Below, in pieces: positions 25,804 to 34,951 of a stretch of 55,974 nt of DNA; within the stretch, counting starts at the first letter, position 1; each line of letters starts with the position of its first letter. This DNA comes from Betaproteobacteria bacterium (GTDB lineage: Bacteria > Pseudomonadota > Gammaproteobacteria > Burkholderiales > Rhodocyclaceae): assembly GCA_019136545.1 (NCBI GenBank), contig JAGVUA010000123.1:1-55974 (forward strand). The letters are read 5' to 3'. A model generated the notes under the pieces. The model saw nothing but the letters and a program-made list of their open reading frames with translations, was not told where the DNA came from and did no database searches. A program made the position numbers and the translations under genes.

Positions 25804-26727
25804 TTAGGCCGCGGCCTTGGTTGGCGCGAGCGTGATCGCTCCGGCGAGAATCTCCTCGGCGAACATTTCGGCGGTACGGGCCGCGGCCGCGGTCATGATG
25901 TCCAGATTGCCAGCGTACTTCGGCAGGAAATCGCCCAAACCCATGACTTCCATGAATACCGAGACTCGATTGCCATCGAATACCGGACCATTGACCAGCT
26001 TGTAGCCGGGAACGTACTTCTGGACCTCTTTGATCATGGCATGGATCGACTCGGTGATTCTGGCCTGATCCGGTGCGGTCTCGGTCAGGCAATGCACGGT
26101 GTCGCGCATGATCAACGGCGGTTCCGCCGGATTGATGATGATGATGGCCTTGCCCTGCTTCGCGCCACCGACCTTTTCGACCGCACCGGCCGTGGTCCGC
26201 GTAAATTCGTCGATATTCTTGCGCGTGCCCGGACCGGCGCTTTTCGAGGAGACCGTGGCGACGATCTCGCCGTATTTGACCGGCTGAATGCGCGACACCG
26301 CCGCGACCATCGGGATGGTGGCCTGGCCGCCGCACGTCACCATGTTCACGTTCATCTCCCGCTTGCCGACATGCTCGGCGAGATTGACGGGCGGCACGCA
26401 GTAGGGTCCGATGGCCGCCGGCGTCAGGTCGATCATCAGCACGCCCAATTCGTTGAGTTTGCGGCTGTTTTCGGCGTGGACGTAGGCGCTGGTGGCATCG
26501 AAGGCGATTTGAACTCCATCGGCAAGCACATGAGGCAGCAGGCCATCAACGCCCTGGTCGGTCGTTTTCAGCCCCATGTCGCGGGAGCGCTTCAGGCCTT
26601 CGGAAGTCGGGTCGATGCCGACCATCCAGAGCGGCTCGAGCACCGGACTACGCCTTAATTTGTAGAGAAGGTCGGTACCGATGTTGCCGGGACCGATCAG
26701 TGCGCATTTGATCTTTTTCGTACCCAT
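25804..26727 (-). CDS. dmpF: Acetaldehyde dehydrogenase (acylating)
   Basis: DmpF converts acetaldehyde, NAD+ and CoA to acetyl-CoA. The 307-residue protein has an N-terminal Rossmann motif ([17 protein letters not shown]), the catalytic Cys in [15 protein letters not shown], and family segments [18 protein letters not shown] and [12 protein letters not shown]. The ATG at 26727 is preferred over a GTG nine bases upstream because the AAGAG ribosome site overlaps that GTG. It is the partner of DmpG, encoded next. Confidence 0.95.
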   Translation of the reverse strand: MGTKKIKCALIGPGNIGTDLLYKLRRSPVLEPLWMVGIDPTSEGLKRSRDMGLKTTDQGVDGLLPHVLADGVQIAFDATSAYVHAENSRKLNELGVLMIDLTPAAIGPYCVPPVNLAEHVGKREMNVNMVTCGGQATIPMVAAVSRIQPVKYGEIVATVSSKSAGPGTRKNIDEFTRTTAGAVEKVGGAKQGKAIIIINPAEPPLIMRDTVHCLTETAPDQARITESIHAMIKEVQKYVPGYKLVNGPVFDGNRVSVFMEVMGLGDFLPKYAGNLDIMTAAAARTAEMFAEEILAGAITLAPTKAAA

Positions 26728-26747
26728 GAAAGTCACTCTTCGAGAAA

Positions 26748-27530
26748 TCAGTAGAAACGTACCGAGCAGCCGCCGATGCCGCCGATGGTGACGCGCAGGC
26801 TGTCACCCGCCTGAACTGGAATCATCGGGCCCAGGGAACCGGAAAGAACCACTTCACCGGCCTTCAGAGGTATGCCGAGACGACCCAGGGTATTGGCCAG
26901 CCAGACCATGGCGTTGACCGGGTTGCCCAATGTCGCCGCGCCTGCACCGGTACACGCGATGTCACCGTTCTTCTCGAGGACCATGCCGCAGGTGGCAAGG
27001 TCCACCTCGCGCGGATCGACCAGCCGATCTCCCAGGACGAAAACGCCGCACGAGGCATTGTCGGCGACGGTGTCCTGGATCTTGATCTTCCAGTCGCGAA
27101 TCCGGCTATCGACGATTTCGAAGCAGGCCATGACCCCTTCGGTGGCCGCCAGCACGTCGGCAGCGGTGACGCCAGGCCCCGACAAGTCCTTCTTCATCAT
27201 GAAAGCGATTTCGCCTTCGGCCTTTGGCTGAATCAATGTGCCGATCGGAATCGATTCGCCTTCGTTGTAGATCATGCCATCCAGCATGTAGCCGAAGTCC
27301 GGCTGCCGGACACCCAGAAGATTCATCACCGCCGCGCTGGTGACGCCGATCTTCTTGCCGACGATCTTTTCGCCCTTGTCCAGCCGCCGTGCAATCATGC
27401 GCTGCTGGATGTGATACGCATCTTCGATGGTGATCTCCGGATGCCTGCTGGTCAGCGGCTCCAGCACTTGACGTGACACCAGCGCGCCGTACAGCTCGTC
27501 ACCGAGTTGCGTGATGAGATTTTTGTCCAT
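26748..27530 (-). CDS. dmpE: 2-Hydroxypenta-2,4-dienoate (2-oxopent-4-enoate) hydratase
   Basis: The 260-residue hydratase adds water to 2-hydroxypentadienoate to give 4-hydroxy-2-oxovalerate. It shows the family's [31 protein letters not shown], metal-binding [12 protein letters not shown] and the [14 protein letters not shown] segment. It is homologous to DmpH in this operon, and the two usually form a complex. It begins 3 bp after dmpD. Confidence 0.95.
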   Translation of the reverse strand: MDKNLITQLGDELYGALVSRQVLEPLTSRHPEITIEDAYHIQQRMIARRLDKGEKIVGKKIGVTSAAVMNLLGVRQPDFGYMLDGMIYNEGESIPIGTLIQPKAEGEIAFMMKKDLSGPGVTAADVLAATEGVMACFEIVDSRIRDWKIKIQDTVADNASCGVFVLGDRLVDPREVDLATCGMVLEKNGDIACTGAGAATLGNPVNAMVWLANTLGRLGIPLKAGEVVLSGSLGPMIPVQAGDSLRVTIGGIGGCSVRFY

Positions 27531-27533
27531 GGA

Positions 27534-28355
27534 TTACTCTTCCGTAAGAAAATCGACGACCAGATGAACGAAGCGTTCCTTATGCTCGATCTGAGTCCAA
27601 TGGCCGCATCGACCGAAGACATGCAGCTGGCTGCGATCAATCCATTGAGCGAGGGTAAGGGAGGTGGCCAGCGGAATCACCTGGTCGTCGCGGCCGTGGA
27701 GAATGAGCGTTTCGTGAGGCAAGGCGCGAATGTCAGCCGCGCTGCTCGCCATCGCGTCGACCCAGCGTTGTCGGGGCGCGGGAAACATGGCGGCAAAGGC
27801 CTCCTGGCACCCTGGCCGAATGCTTGCTTCATACCTCAGTTGCACGAGTTCGTCGGTAGCCAGGCTGCGATCGTGGGCGAACAGATTTATCAGGGCCCGC
27901 ATGCGCTCGAGCGAGGGCGTGTAACCCCACACGGCATCCAGGCCCGGCGTGATTTCAAAAGGAACTCCAACGCTACCCATCAGCACGAGCCGCCGAACGC
28001 GTTGCGGATGACGAATCGCCAAAGCAAGCGCGAGGGCACCGCCAAATGAGTTTCCCACCAGATCGGCTTGTTCGATGGCCAGCGCATCGAGCAAGCCGAT
28101 AGCCTGTCCAACCCAGGTATCCATGTCGTAAGCGACGCCAGCCGGTCGCTCGCTGAACCCAAAGCCCACCATGTCGGGCGCAAGCGCGCGCATGCGCCGT
28201 CCCACCAACGGAAGGACAAGCCGCCAATTCGCCCAAGCCGAAACCCCGGGGCCGGACCCGTGGATGAACAGCACCGGTCGGCCTTCGCCAACATCGTGAT
28301 AGTTGGTCAATACGCCGCCGGCTTGGATGCTCTTGCCAATTTCGGGGTTGGCCAT
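27534..28355 (-). CDS. dmpD: 2-Hydroxymuconic semialdehyde hydrolase
   Basis: DmpD is an alpha/beta hydrolase that cleaves the ring-fission product by the hydrolytic branch. The 273-residue sequence has the oxyanion segment HGSGPGVSAWANW, the nucleophile elbow GNSFGG, the catalytic Asp in LHGRDDQVIP and the catalytic His in GRCGHWTQIEH. Both hydrolytic (DmpD) and oxidative (DmpC-I-H) branches are thus present. It lies 21 bp after dmpC. Confidence 0.95.
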   Translation of the reverse strand: MANPEIGKSIQAGGVLTNYHDVGEGRPVLFIHGSGPGVSAWANWRLVLPLVGRRMRALAPDMVGFGFSERPAGVAYDMDTWVGQAIGLLDALAIEQADLVGNSFGGALALALAIRHPQRVRRLVLMGSVGVPFEITPGLDAVWGYTPSLERMRALINLFAHDRSLATDELVQLRYEASIRPGCQEAFAAMFPAPRQRWVDAMASSAADIRALPHETLILHGRDDQVIPLATSLTLAQWIDRSQLHVFGRCGHWTQIEHKERFVHLVVDFLTEE

Positions 28356-28376
28356 ATCCGCTCGATCCCTTCGAAA

Positions 28377-29831
28377 TCAGAGCTTGATACAAACGTTTTT
28401 GAGTTCGGTATAGAACTCGAGCGAATGAACCCCGCCCTCGCGACCGATGCCGGACTGCTTGGCGCCCCCAAAGGGCGTGCGCAGGTCGCGCAGGAACCAG
28501 CTGTTCACCCAGGCCAGCCCTACTTCGATGCGGCCGGCAACACGATGCGCGCGCGCGAGGTTGGTGGTCCAGATCGCCGTCGCCAGGCCGTAGACATTGT
28601 CGTTGGCGCGACGAATCACGTCTTCTTCGCTGTCGAAGGGCGCGATATGGCAGCAGGGGCCAAATATTTCCTCGCGGCAAACCGTCGCGTCATCGCCCAG
28701 CCCCGTCCAGATCGTCGGTTGTATCCAGCACCCTTGGTCGAGCTCACCGTCCATCTTGGGCACGCCACCGCCGGTAATGACTGTTGCGCCCTCGGCGACA
28801 GCCTTCTGGTAGTAGCTAAGCACCTTGTTCTGATGCTCCTTCGAGATCAGCGGGCCGATGCCCGTGCTTGGATCATTCGGTCGACCGAGTTTCATCGCCT
28901 CGGCGCCCGACTTTAATGCTGCGACGAACCTGTCGAAGATCGGGCGTTCGACATAGACCCGCTCGGTTCCGAGGCAGACCTGGCCACAATTGATGAAACA
29001 GGAACGCAAGGTCCCTTCGATGGCGGCATCGAAATCGCAATCGGCAAACACGATGGCGGCGTTCTTGCCGCCCATTTCAAAGCTGACCGGTCTGGCGCCT
29101 TCTGCCGCGGCGCGCATGATCGCCGTACCCGTGCGCGTTTCGCCCGTGAACGTAATGGCGTTCACTCCCGGATGGGTGGTGAGATGCTCGCCTGCCGAAT
29201 CGGGCCCGAAACCATGGACGACGTTATAGACGCCCTTCGGCATTCCTACCGCATTCATCACCTCGCCGAGCAATGTCGCGGTCTGTGGCGTTTCCTCCGA
29301 GGGCTTGACCACCACGGCATTGCCGCAGGCGAGGGCCGGTCCCACCTTCCACGTCATCAACAGCAGCGGCAAATTCCATGGACAAATCACACCCACCACG
29401 CCCACCGGCCTTCGCATGGCGTAGTTCAACGCACCTCGTCCATCCGGCGTTGCTGTCTCGAAAAATTCGGTCGGCACATTCTTCACCACGTCGGCAAAGA
29501 TCTTGAAATTCGCCGCGCCCCGGGGAATATCGACATGACGGGCAAGACTCATGGGCTTGCCCGTATCGGCACACTCCGCCTCGAGAAAGTCATCGAAGCG
29601 GCGGTTGATCTCGTCGGCAACGCCATAGAGCAGATCAACGCGGTCGGCGATGGCCATCTGACCCCACGGCCCATTCAGGGCAGCGCGCGCCGCTTTGACG
29701 GCAGTGTCGACGTCGGTCTGCCCCGCTTCCGCGACCTGGGCGATCAGCGTGTTGTCGACTGGCGAGCGCTTGTCGAACCACGTTTTGCTGGCGACGAACT
29801 GTCCGTCGATGAAGTTTTTGATCTGTTTCAT
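28377..29831 (-). CDS. dmpC: 2-Hydroxymuconic semialdehyde dehydrogenase
   Basis: DmpC oxidises 2-hydroxymuconic semialdehyde to 4-oxalocrotonate with NAD+. The protein is 484 residues from the ATG at 29831 (MKQIKNFIDGQFV), close to the family length. It has the aldehyde dehydrogenase features FTGETRTG (cofactor loop), FEMGGKNAAIV (general base Glu) and INCGQVCLGTERVY (catalytic Cys). The frame is open further upstream, but those residues do not resemble the family. It follows the GlcG-like gene by 46 bp. Confidence 0.95.
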   Translation of the reverse strand: MKQIKNFIDGQFVASKTWFDKRSPVDNTLIAQVAEAGQTDVDTAVKAARAALNGPWGQMAIADRVDLLYGVADEINRRFDDFLEAECADTGKPMSLARHVDIPRGAANFKIFADVVKNVPTEFFETATPDGRGALNYAMRRPVGVVGVICPWNLPLLLMTWKVGPALACGNAVVVKPSEETPQTATLLGEVMNAVGMPKGVYNVVHGFGPDSAGEHLTTHPGVNAITFTGETRTGTAIMRAAAEGARPVSFEMGGKNAAIVFADCDFDAAIEGTLRSCFINCGQVCLGTERVYVERPIFDRFVAALKSGAEAMKLGRPNDPSTGIGPLISKEHQNKVLSYYQKAVAEGATVITGGGVPKMDGELDQGCWIQPTIWTGLGDDATVCREEIFGPCCHIAPFDSEEDVIRRANDNVYGLATAIWTTNLARAHRVAGRIEVGLAWVNSWFLRDLRTPFGGAKQSGIGREGGVHSLEFYTELKNVCIKL

Positions 29832-29877
29832 GCTTTCCCCACTATGAAGAATCGGCGGCTTGACCGACCCCGTCTTG

Positions 29878-30303
29878 TCACCCCAGCCCGATCGCGGCAA
29901 GGCCGGCTTGCGCGCACTCCTCGTCTTCCGTCTCGGATGCTCCGGATACCCCGATGCCGCCAATCCAGTCGCCCGCCACCTGAATCGGCAAACCGCCGCC
30001 AAACACCACCAGGCGAGGTCTGGCCGCAAATCCCAGCTTCATGCCCTCGTTATCACCGACGATCGCCATCCATTGCTTGGTGGGAAAGCCGAAGCTGGCC
30101 GACGTATAGGCCTTGTCGATGGCGATGTCGCCCGAATGGAGGAAGGCTCCCGGCATGCGCAGGAAGGCCATCAGGTTGCCGCCCCGGTCGACCACAGCCG
30201 CGTTGATCCGCCAGCCCCGACGCTCGGCATGTCGCACCGCGGCCTGCACGGCGCCGGTAGCGGCCTCCCAGGTAATGCCGGGGGTCGTCGCGACGATCTG
30301 CAT
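29878..30303 (-). CDS. GlcG/HbpS-family (DUF336) protein inside the meta operon
   Basis: The 141-residue protein has the GlcG/HbpS fold signatures AVVDRGGNLMAFLRMPGA, SGDIAIDKAYTSASFG and the glycine-rich LVVFGGGLPIQVAGDWIGGIGVSGAS with the closing DEECAQAGLAAI. Family members bind haem or small molecules or sit in catabolic operons without an assigned reaction. Here it lies between dmpB and dmpC, 3 bp after dmpB, a position empty in the archetypal dmp operon of Pseudomonas. A role in protecting or repairing the iron enzyme, or in handling a pathway intermediate, is speculation. Confidence 0.85.
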   Translation of the reverse strand: MQIVATTPGITWEAATGAVQAAVRHAERRGWRINAAVVDRGGNLMAFLRMPGAFLHSGDIAIDKAYTSASFGFPTKQWMAIVGDNEGMKLGFAARPRLVVFGGGLPIQVAGDWIGGIGVSGASETEDEECAQAGLAAIGLG

Positions 30304-30306
30304 CGA

Positions 30307-31236
30307 TCAGGTCACCACGCTCAAGAAGCGATCGTTGAGCTTGCGGTCATGGTAGAAGATGCCTGTCCCCACTTCGTCCATCGTCCACTTGAGGGGCTGA
30401 TGATCCGGATAGGTCTGGTAACCGCCGCAGAACGTCTCGAAACGATTTCCCGAGGGATCGAAGGCATAGATGGTGGTTCCGCGCGTAACGCCGTGTCGGG
30501 TGGGCCCGATATCGATCGAGACGTGGTTCATCGACATCAGGTCGGCGGCACGCAGCACTCGCTCCCAACTGTCGAGCAAGAACGCGACATGGTGGAGCTT
30601 GCCCGGTTCGGGATGACGGACGAAAGCGATGTCGTGGGCCTTGATCGACGTGGACAGCCAGATCGCCAGATCGGTCTTGTTGTCCTCAAGAACAATATGC
30701 TCGACTAAATAGAACCCCAGCACTTCCTCGAACAGCTTCTGCACCTTCTCGATGTCGGGTCCATAGAGCAGGCAATGGTCCAGGCGAGTCGGGGCGATGC
30801 CTTTTTCCGAAGCTGCGGACCATGGGTCCGGATTGACGTAGGAGATACCGTTGCCGACGTCTTTCTTCTCGGCGTACAGTTCGATCATATGGCCGCTGGG
30901 AACCTGGAAGCGTACGCGCTCGCCGGTTTCCAGCATTTCGCCGGCCGGAATGCGCTCGGTGCTGACGCCATAGGCGCGCAGATCGGCATCGAGCTTTTCA
31001 AGCGTCTTCTTGCCATCTACCTTGAAGGCAAAGAAGTCGATGCCTGCCTTGTCCGCTTCGCGGATGACGACGCTGTTGTGGTCGCGCTCGTCCCAGGCCT
31101 TGAAATAGACCCGCCATTGCTTGTCGCGTCCCGTTTCCTGCAACCCAAGAACGTTGCCGTAAAAATTGACGGCTTCCTCAAGATCGAGCACGCGCAGTGC
31201 GGCGTGGCCCGGACGCAATACTCCATTCATTGCCAT
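30307..31236 (-). CDS. dmpB: Catechol 2,3-dioxygenase (extradiol, class I.2)
   Basis: The 309-residue enzyme opens catechol next to the diol to give yellow 2-hydroxymuconic semialdehyde. It has two vicinal-oxygen-chelate domains and the Fe(II) ligands His in LDHCLLYG, His in LHHVAFLLD and Glu in NRFETFCGGY; the active-site His and Tyr of the family lie in NHVSIDIGPTRHG and TTIYAFDPSGN. A strong AGGAGG site precedes the ATG at 31236. A separate promoter and palindromic operator lie in the 111-bp gap before it, so dmpB and the lower genes can be expressed apart from the hydroxylase. Confidence 0.97.
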   Translation of the reverse strand: MAMNGVLRPGHAALRVLDLEEAVNFYGNVLGLQETGRDKQWRVYFKAWDERDHNSVVIREADKAGIDFFAFKVDGKKTLEKLDADLRAYGVSTERIPAGEMLETGERVRFQVPSGHMIELYAEKKDVGNGISYVNPDPWSAASEKGIAPTRLDHCLLYGPDIEKVQKLFEEVLGFYLVEHIVLEDNKTDLAIWLSTSIKAHDIAFVRHPEPGKLHHVAFLLDSWERVLRAADLMSMNHVSIDIGPTRHGVTRGTTIYAFDPSGNRFETFCGGYQTYPDHQPLKWTMDEVGTGIFYHDRKLNDRFLSVVT

Positions 31237-31291
31237 GTTTGTCGCTCCTCCTAGATGGACTACCTCTATCCGGCACGAGGCCGATGTTTAC

Positions 31292-31310
31292 TGCAAACGA
31301 TACTTTTGCA
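31292..31310. promoter_or_regulatory. Inverted repeat over the dmpB -10 region
   Basis: TGCAAACGATACTTTTGCA has 6-bp arms TGCAAA/TTTGCA around seven bases and covers the -10 of the dmpB promoter. Its placement fits an operator for an unidentified repressor, but one short repeat could arise by chance. Confidence 0.35.
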
Positions 31311-31325
31311 CGATCTCGATGTCAA
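31297..31325 (-). promoter_or_regulatory. Sigma70-type promoter before dmpB
   Basis: Minus strand: perfect -35 TTGACA, a 17-bp spacer and -10 TATCGT, ending about 60 bp before the dmpB ATG. It lies between dmpQ and dmpB and would give the meta-cleavage genes an independent housekeeping promoter. Confidence 0.68.
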
Positions 31326-31331
31326 TAGATT

Positions 31332-31341
31332 TTCTCGAGAT
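31332..31341. promoter_or_regulatory. Palindrome copy 3 (candidate GntR operator) before dmpB
   Basis: The minus strand reads ATCTCGAGAA, one base from the perfect palindrome ATCTCGAGAT found twice in the dmpK-dmpR region. It lies 6 bp upstream of the -35 of the dmpB promoter. Confidence 0.5.
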
Positions 31342-31347
31342 TTATCT

Positions 31348-31662
31348 TCATTCAGCTTGGCGGCAGACGTTCTTCTTCATGAGGCCGATGACCCGGAGAA
31401 CCATGTTGCCGGCCGGCCTGACGCGGCAAGCGAGCACGCGATGGGCAGCTTCGTCCTCCTCGCTGACGTACTCCCGGCTCATCCTGCGCTTCGTGTAGTC
31501 GCCGGCGACGACTTCGATCTTGCAAACGCCGCAGCCGCCACCCCGGCAGCCGACCGGTATGCCTTGCTTGCCGAGTTTCTCCATGCCCACCAGGAGCGTT
31601 TCCTGGTCGGAGCACCGATACGTCTCGCCGGTCTCGTCGATCGTGATGGTGTAGTGCGCCAT
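31348..31662 (-). CDS. dmpQ: [2Fe-2S] ferredoxin that reactivates catechol dioxygenase
   Basis: The 104-residue chloroplast-type ferredoxin carries the cluster ligands in GCRGGGCGVCKIEV (C-x5-C-x2-C) and the distal Cys in VLACRV. DmpQ/XylT proteins re-reduce the oxidised iron of catechol 2,3-dioxygenase when substituted catechols inactivate it. It sits between the hydroxylase reductase dmpP (1 bp upstream) and dmpB, as in Pseudomonas dmp. The C-terminal MKKNVCRQAE adds a further Cys that is unlikely to be a ligand. Confidence 0.92.
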   Translation of the reverse strand: MAHYTITIDETGETYRCSDQETLLVGMEKLGKQGIPVGCRGGGCGVCKIEVVAGDYTKRRMSREYVSEEDEAAHRVLACRVRPAGNMVLRVIGLMKKNVCRQAE

Positions 31663-31663
31663 G

Positions 31664-32719
31664 TCAGATCTTCTTGAACAAGGGGCTGCGCACCTGTTGC
31701 GCGTCCGCAGCCGAGAAGAACTTCTCGGTATAGATGTCGCGCTCGAACAAGCGCCCCTGCATGAGCGCGGTGATGCAGGCGTCGATCATGACCGGCGGAC
31801 CGCAGAGGTAAGCCTTGTGGCCGCGAAAGTCGTTGCTGAAATGCTCCTTGGCGGCATCGTGAACGAAACCGCGGCGTCCCGTCCACGCTGACTCTTCCGG
31901 CTCGTTGGAGAGCACGGGCACGTAGCGAAAGTTCAGATGGGCCTTGGCCAGCGCCTCGAAGTCCTCGTGATAGTAGAGCTCCTCCCTGTCACGGGCGCCA
32001 TAGACCAGCGTGATCGGCAATGCGCAACCTTCTTCGAGCAGATCCAGAATCATCGACCGCGGGCTTGACAGCCCCGAGCCGCCGGCGAGAAAGATCATGG
32101 GCGCGTCAGCCGACTTGCGCACAAAGAACCGGCCGTAGGGACCCGCCACCTGCAAGACATCGTCCACCCCGAGCTTTTCGTGAATCCACGTCGTTGCCTG
32201 TCCGCCGGGAACGAGGCGGACGTTCAGCTCGATTTCGTCGGAGCGTGCAGGTTGATTGGCCAGCGAAAAGGCACGGGTCATCTGCCCATCCGGCATATGC
32301 AGATTGATGTACTGCCCCGCCTGAAACGCGATCGGGTGATCCAACTTAAGCCAGATGCCCTTGATCGTCGGCGTCAAGTCCTTAATCCGACTGACGACGC
32401 CGCGAAAGTCCCGCACCGGCAGATTGCGGGCATCCGGCTCGACGTCGATGTCCGCTTCGATGGTCACGTCGGAATGCGGCGTGGCGCAACAGGCCAGGCA
32501 AAGGCCCTCCTCGCGCTCGTAGTCCATGAGCGCGAAGTTGGACGCCTCGCCGTGGTCGATATCGCCATCGGTCACCTGTACCTTGCAGGTCGCGCACAAG
32601 CCATGGCAACAGGCATGCGGCAAATAGATGCCCGCACGCAGGCTGGCGTCGAGCAGGGTTTGCCCCTCCTCGATCTCGATCACCTGGCCGAGCGGCTCAA
32701 TCGTCAGCTGATATGACAT
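31664..32719 (-). CDS. dmpP: Phenol hydroxylase reductase component P5
   Basis: DmpP passes electrons from NADH through FAD and a [2Fe-2S] cluster to the phenol hydroxylase oxygenase. The 351-residue protein has an N-terminal ferredoxin domain (HACCHGLCATCKVQV and LCLACC), an FAD domain (RAFSLANQP) and an NAD domain (MIFLAGGSGLSSPRSMI), then YLCGPPVMIDA. Length and order match the family. It follows dmpO by 15 bp. Confidence 0.96.
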   Translation of the reverse strand: MSYQLTIEPLGQVIEIEEGQTLLDASLRAGIYLPHACCHGLCATCKVQVTDGDIDHGEASNFALMDYEREEGLCLACCATPHSDVTIEADIDVEPDARNLPVRDFRGVVSRIKDLTPTIKGIWLKLDHPIAFQAGQYINLHMPDGQMTRAFSLANQPARSDEIELNVRLVPGGQATTWIHEKLGVDDVLQVAGPYGRFFVRKSADAPMIFLAGGSGLSSPRSMILDLLEEGCALPITLVYGARDREELYYHEDFEALAKAHLNFRYVPVLSNEPEESAWTGRRGFVHDAAKEHFSNDFRGHKAYLCGPPVMIDACITALMQGRLFERDIYTEKFFSAADAQQVRSPLFKKI

Positions 32720-32734
32720 CGTTCACAGCGCTCC

Positions 32735-33094
32735 TTAGCTGCAACTGCCCTTGATACCCGTGAGGCCCGGGGTACGAAAACGAATGACATCCTTGTGCAG
32801 GATCCCGTTCTCTGCGAGCGACTTGGCGTCGTCCGGCCGCCAAGGCTTGCCCGACTTGAACCACTCGACCTTGCTCCAGTCGATCTTCTTGAAATCCGGG
32901 TGATAGCCGAAGCCGCCCGGCAGCACCTTTTCAAGCAGTTCGCCAAAGGACATGGCGCCGGGCAGCGGCCAGCAGAACGGCGCGCAGAACATCAGATGGT
33001 CTTCCCAGCCGACATACAGCAACTGGTTGCCGTGAAACTTATCCTGGCTGTCCGCCGCCGGAAAGTCATAGGGTTTCAGCGATACGACTGACAT
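32735..33094 (-). CDS. dmpO: Phenol hydroxylase component P4 (oxygenase gamma subunit)
   Basis: The 119-residue protein matches the small gamma subunit of multicomponent phenol hydroxylases: MSVVSLKPYDFPAADSQDKFHGNQLLYVGWEDHLMFCAPFCWPLP near the start and FGYHPDFKKIDWSKVEWF in the middle. It associates with DmpL and DmpN to form the hydroxylase dimer. It lies 12 bp after dmpN. Confidence 0.95.
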   Translation of the reverse strand: MSVVSLKPYDFPAADSQDKFHGNQLLYVGWEDHLMFCAPFCWPLPGAMSFGELLEKVLPGGFGYHPDFKKIDWSKVEWFKSGKPWRPDDAKSLAENGILHKDVIRFRTPGLTGIKGSCS

Positions 33095-33106
33095 ATTGGC
33101 GTCTCC

Positions 33107-34654
33107 TCAGTTCTTGGCGGCCATCGTTCGCCAGGCGGCGAAGTTCCGCTGGTCTTCCGATCCCTCGAATTCCATGTTGTCGCGGCCCTGGTTGATGTGA
33201 TAGTGGTCGAGTACGGCCGCAAGCGGATTGAAGCCGGGGGCAGCGGGGTCGACGCCGGGATCGAAGCAGTTGCCCTGGTGGATCTGATGCACCGGCAGCC
33301 AAGCCTGGATGTACTTTTCCGGCTCGTGGTCGAAAATTTCCTTGCAGCCGTCCGAACAGAAGTGGTACTTCTCTCCTTTGTAGTCCGACTCGCGATAGCA
33401 AATCTTGGTCGGATCGGCGGGTTCGGTAAACAGCATCGGGATCTGGCAGGTCTGGCACAGCATGGGCAGCGTCAGGTTGTAGAAACGATTGCCGGCCTTA
33501 TGCTGCTCCGCAAAGTACTCGAAGCGCGGACGATAGTATTTGTCGAAGGTATTCGGATACTTCTCGGATAGCCAATCCATTTCCGATGAGCTCGGCATCC
33601 AGGTGTGGAAGTCGGCGGCCGCGCCATACTGATAGAACGTCGCCCAGGCCTGATGCGACACATGTTCCTTGTCGAGCGCCGCCTGGGCGGCACACTTGGG
33701 TACCGTGATGCCGTAACGCGCCAAATCGTTGAACAAGGCGCCGCCATTCTGCTCGAAATAGATTTCCCAGGCTTCCTTCCAGCTCATGACCCGCTTGGGC
33801 AGCATGTAGTCCATCATCATGCCCACCAAGGTCAGCACCCTAGTACCGCGCCAGGTCCATTTGTCGATCCAGCGTTGGACGATGGGCAGGTTGTCCGGAT
33901 CCTGCTCAAGCATGAACTTGATGCATTCGAGACCCAGCGTCATGTGGCGCGCCTCGTCGGACTGGGCGGAGAAGCCGAAGGTCATGGCGCCCATGTCGCC
34001 GTTGTAGGCTGCGCCCGAAATGAACGGCACGAACAGCAGGTTGGTCAGCACGTATTCGAAGCTGAAACCGATGGCGATCATGAACTCGAATGGCCCCGCC
34101 GTGTAAGCGTCGTCGAAGAACGAGCGTGGCACCGAGAGGTACCAAACCCGCTCGATCATGTGCATCGGATCGTGGAAGCCGTTGTAGTATTTGTTGTAGT
34201 TCGACATCGAATGGATCTGGGTCTGCGCATGCCGGATTTCGTCGAGCGACTGCATCAAGCAGGCCACGCGCGGTCCAACGCCGCGCATCTGGCGTCCCAC
34301 ATGGGCAAATCCGCGGTGCGCCATGTATTCGAGCGGCGAGATGCCGGTCAGGAACAGCTTCAACGTATTGATGTAGCGCGCGTCGGTGACGCCCAGGTGG
34401 CCATTGTTCTGGGCGAAGGCGTCGATGATGGCGTAAAGCTTGCGCTCCTTTTCCGCCTGATACTTCCAGTAGGCATCCATGGTCATGCGGAAGGGGTCTT
34501 CCCACTTGTCCCAGTCATGTATCTTGATGCCTTCGAACTTGTCGTACGGAAACACCTTGTCCATGGGCTGATACGTCGTATCCCAACCCAGGCCTCGGGT
34601 CATGAGCGCATAGCGCTCCTTGAGGCCAAGCTTCTTGTTGACTTTGACATCCAT
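33107..34654 (-). CDS. dmpN: Phenol hydroxylase component P3 (diiron oxygenase alpha subunit)
   Basis: DmpN holds the diiron centre that turns phenol into catechol with O2. The 515-residue protein shows both carboxylate-histidine pairs typical of bacterial multicomponent monooxygenases, DEIRHAQ and DEARHMTLG, and a C-terminal zinc-type cysteine region (LCQTCQIPM and FCSDGCKEIF). Length matches the family. It lies between dmpM and dmpO and is the catalytic core of the whole operon. Confidence 0.97.
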   Translation of the reverse strand: MDVKVNKKLGLKERYALMTRGLGWDTTYQPMDKVFPYDKFEGIKIHDWDKWEDPFRMTMDAYWKYQAEKERKLYAIIDAFAQNNGHLGVTDARYINTLKLFLTGISPLEYMAHRGFAHVGRQMRGVGPRVACLMQSLDEIRHAQTQIHSMSNYNKYYNGFHDPMHMIERVWYLSVPRSFFDDAYTAGPFEFMIAIGFSFEYVLTNLLFVPFISGAAYNGDMGAMTFGFSAQSDEARHMTLGLECIKFMLEQDPDNLPIVQRWIDKWTWRGTRVLTLVGMMMDYMLPKRVMSWKEAWEIYFEQNGGALFNDLARYGITVPKCAAQAALDKEHVSHQAWATFYQYGAAADFHTWMPSSSEMDWLSEKYPNTFDKYYRPRFEYFAEQHKAGNRFYNLTLPMLCQTCQIPMLFTEPADPTKICYRESDYKGEKYHFCSDGCKEIFDHEPEKYIQAWLPVHQIHQGNCFDPGVDPAAPGFNPLAAVLDHYHINQGRDNMEFEGSEDQRNFAAWRTMAAKN

Positions 34655-34670
34655 CTGTCCGGCTCCTCGC

Positions 34671-34940
34671 TTAGTGCTGCCAACTCAGGGTGAATTCGTC
34701 GTCCGTTTCGTCGATGTGTCCGGACAGCGTGATCAGGTGTATCTGCATTTCCTGAAGATCGAAGGAACGGCCGATCTTCTCCTCGATGGTGGCCCGCTTG
34801 ATCGTCATGCTGCCCTCGGCATCGATCTTCACCATCGCAGGCTGTTCGTTGAGGACGGCATTGGGGTTGTCTTCGAGGATGGCGTCGATGATGCAGCGGG
34901 TCTCCTCGGTTCTCTGGAATGCGATAAATACGTTTGACAT
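34671..34940 (-). CDS. dmpM: Phenol hydroxylase activator component P2
   Basis: The 89-residue cofactor-free effector protein binds the oxygenase and is needed for turnover. MSNVFIAFQRTEETRCIIDAILEDNPNAV and the following IDAEGSMTI...IGRSFDLQEMQIHLITLSGHI are characteristic. It lies 11 bp after dmpL and 16 bp before dmpN. Confidence 0.95.
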   Translation of the reverse strand: MSNVFIAFQRTEETRCIIDAILEDNPNAVLNEQPAMVKIDAEGSMTIKRATIEEKIGRSFDLQEMQIHLITLSGHIDETDDEFTLSWQH

Positions 34941-34951
34941 GCGACGACTCC

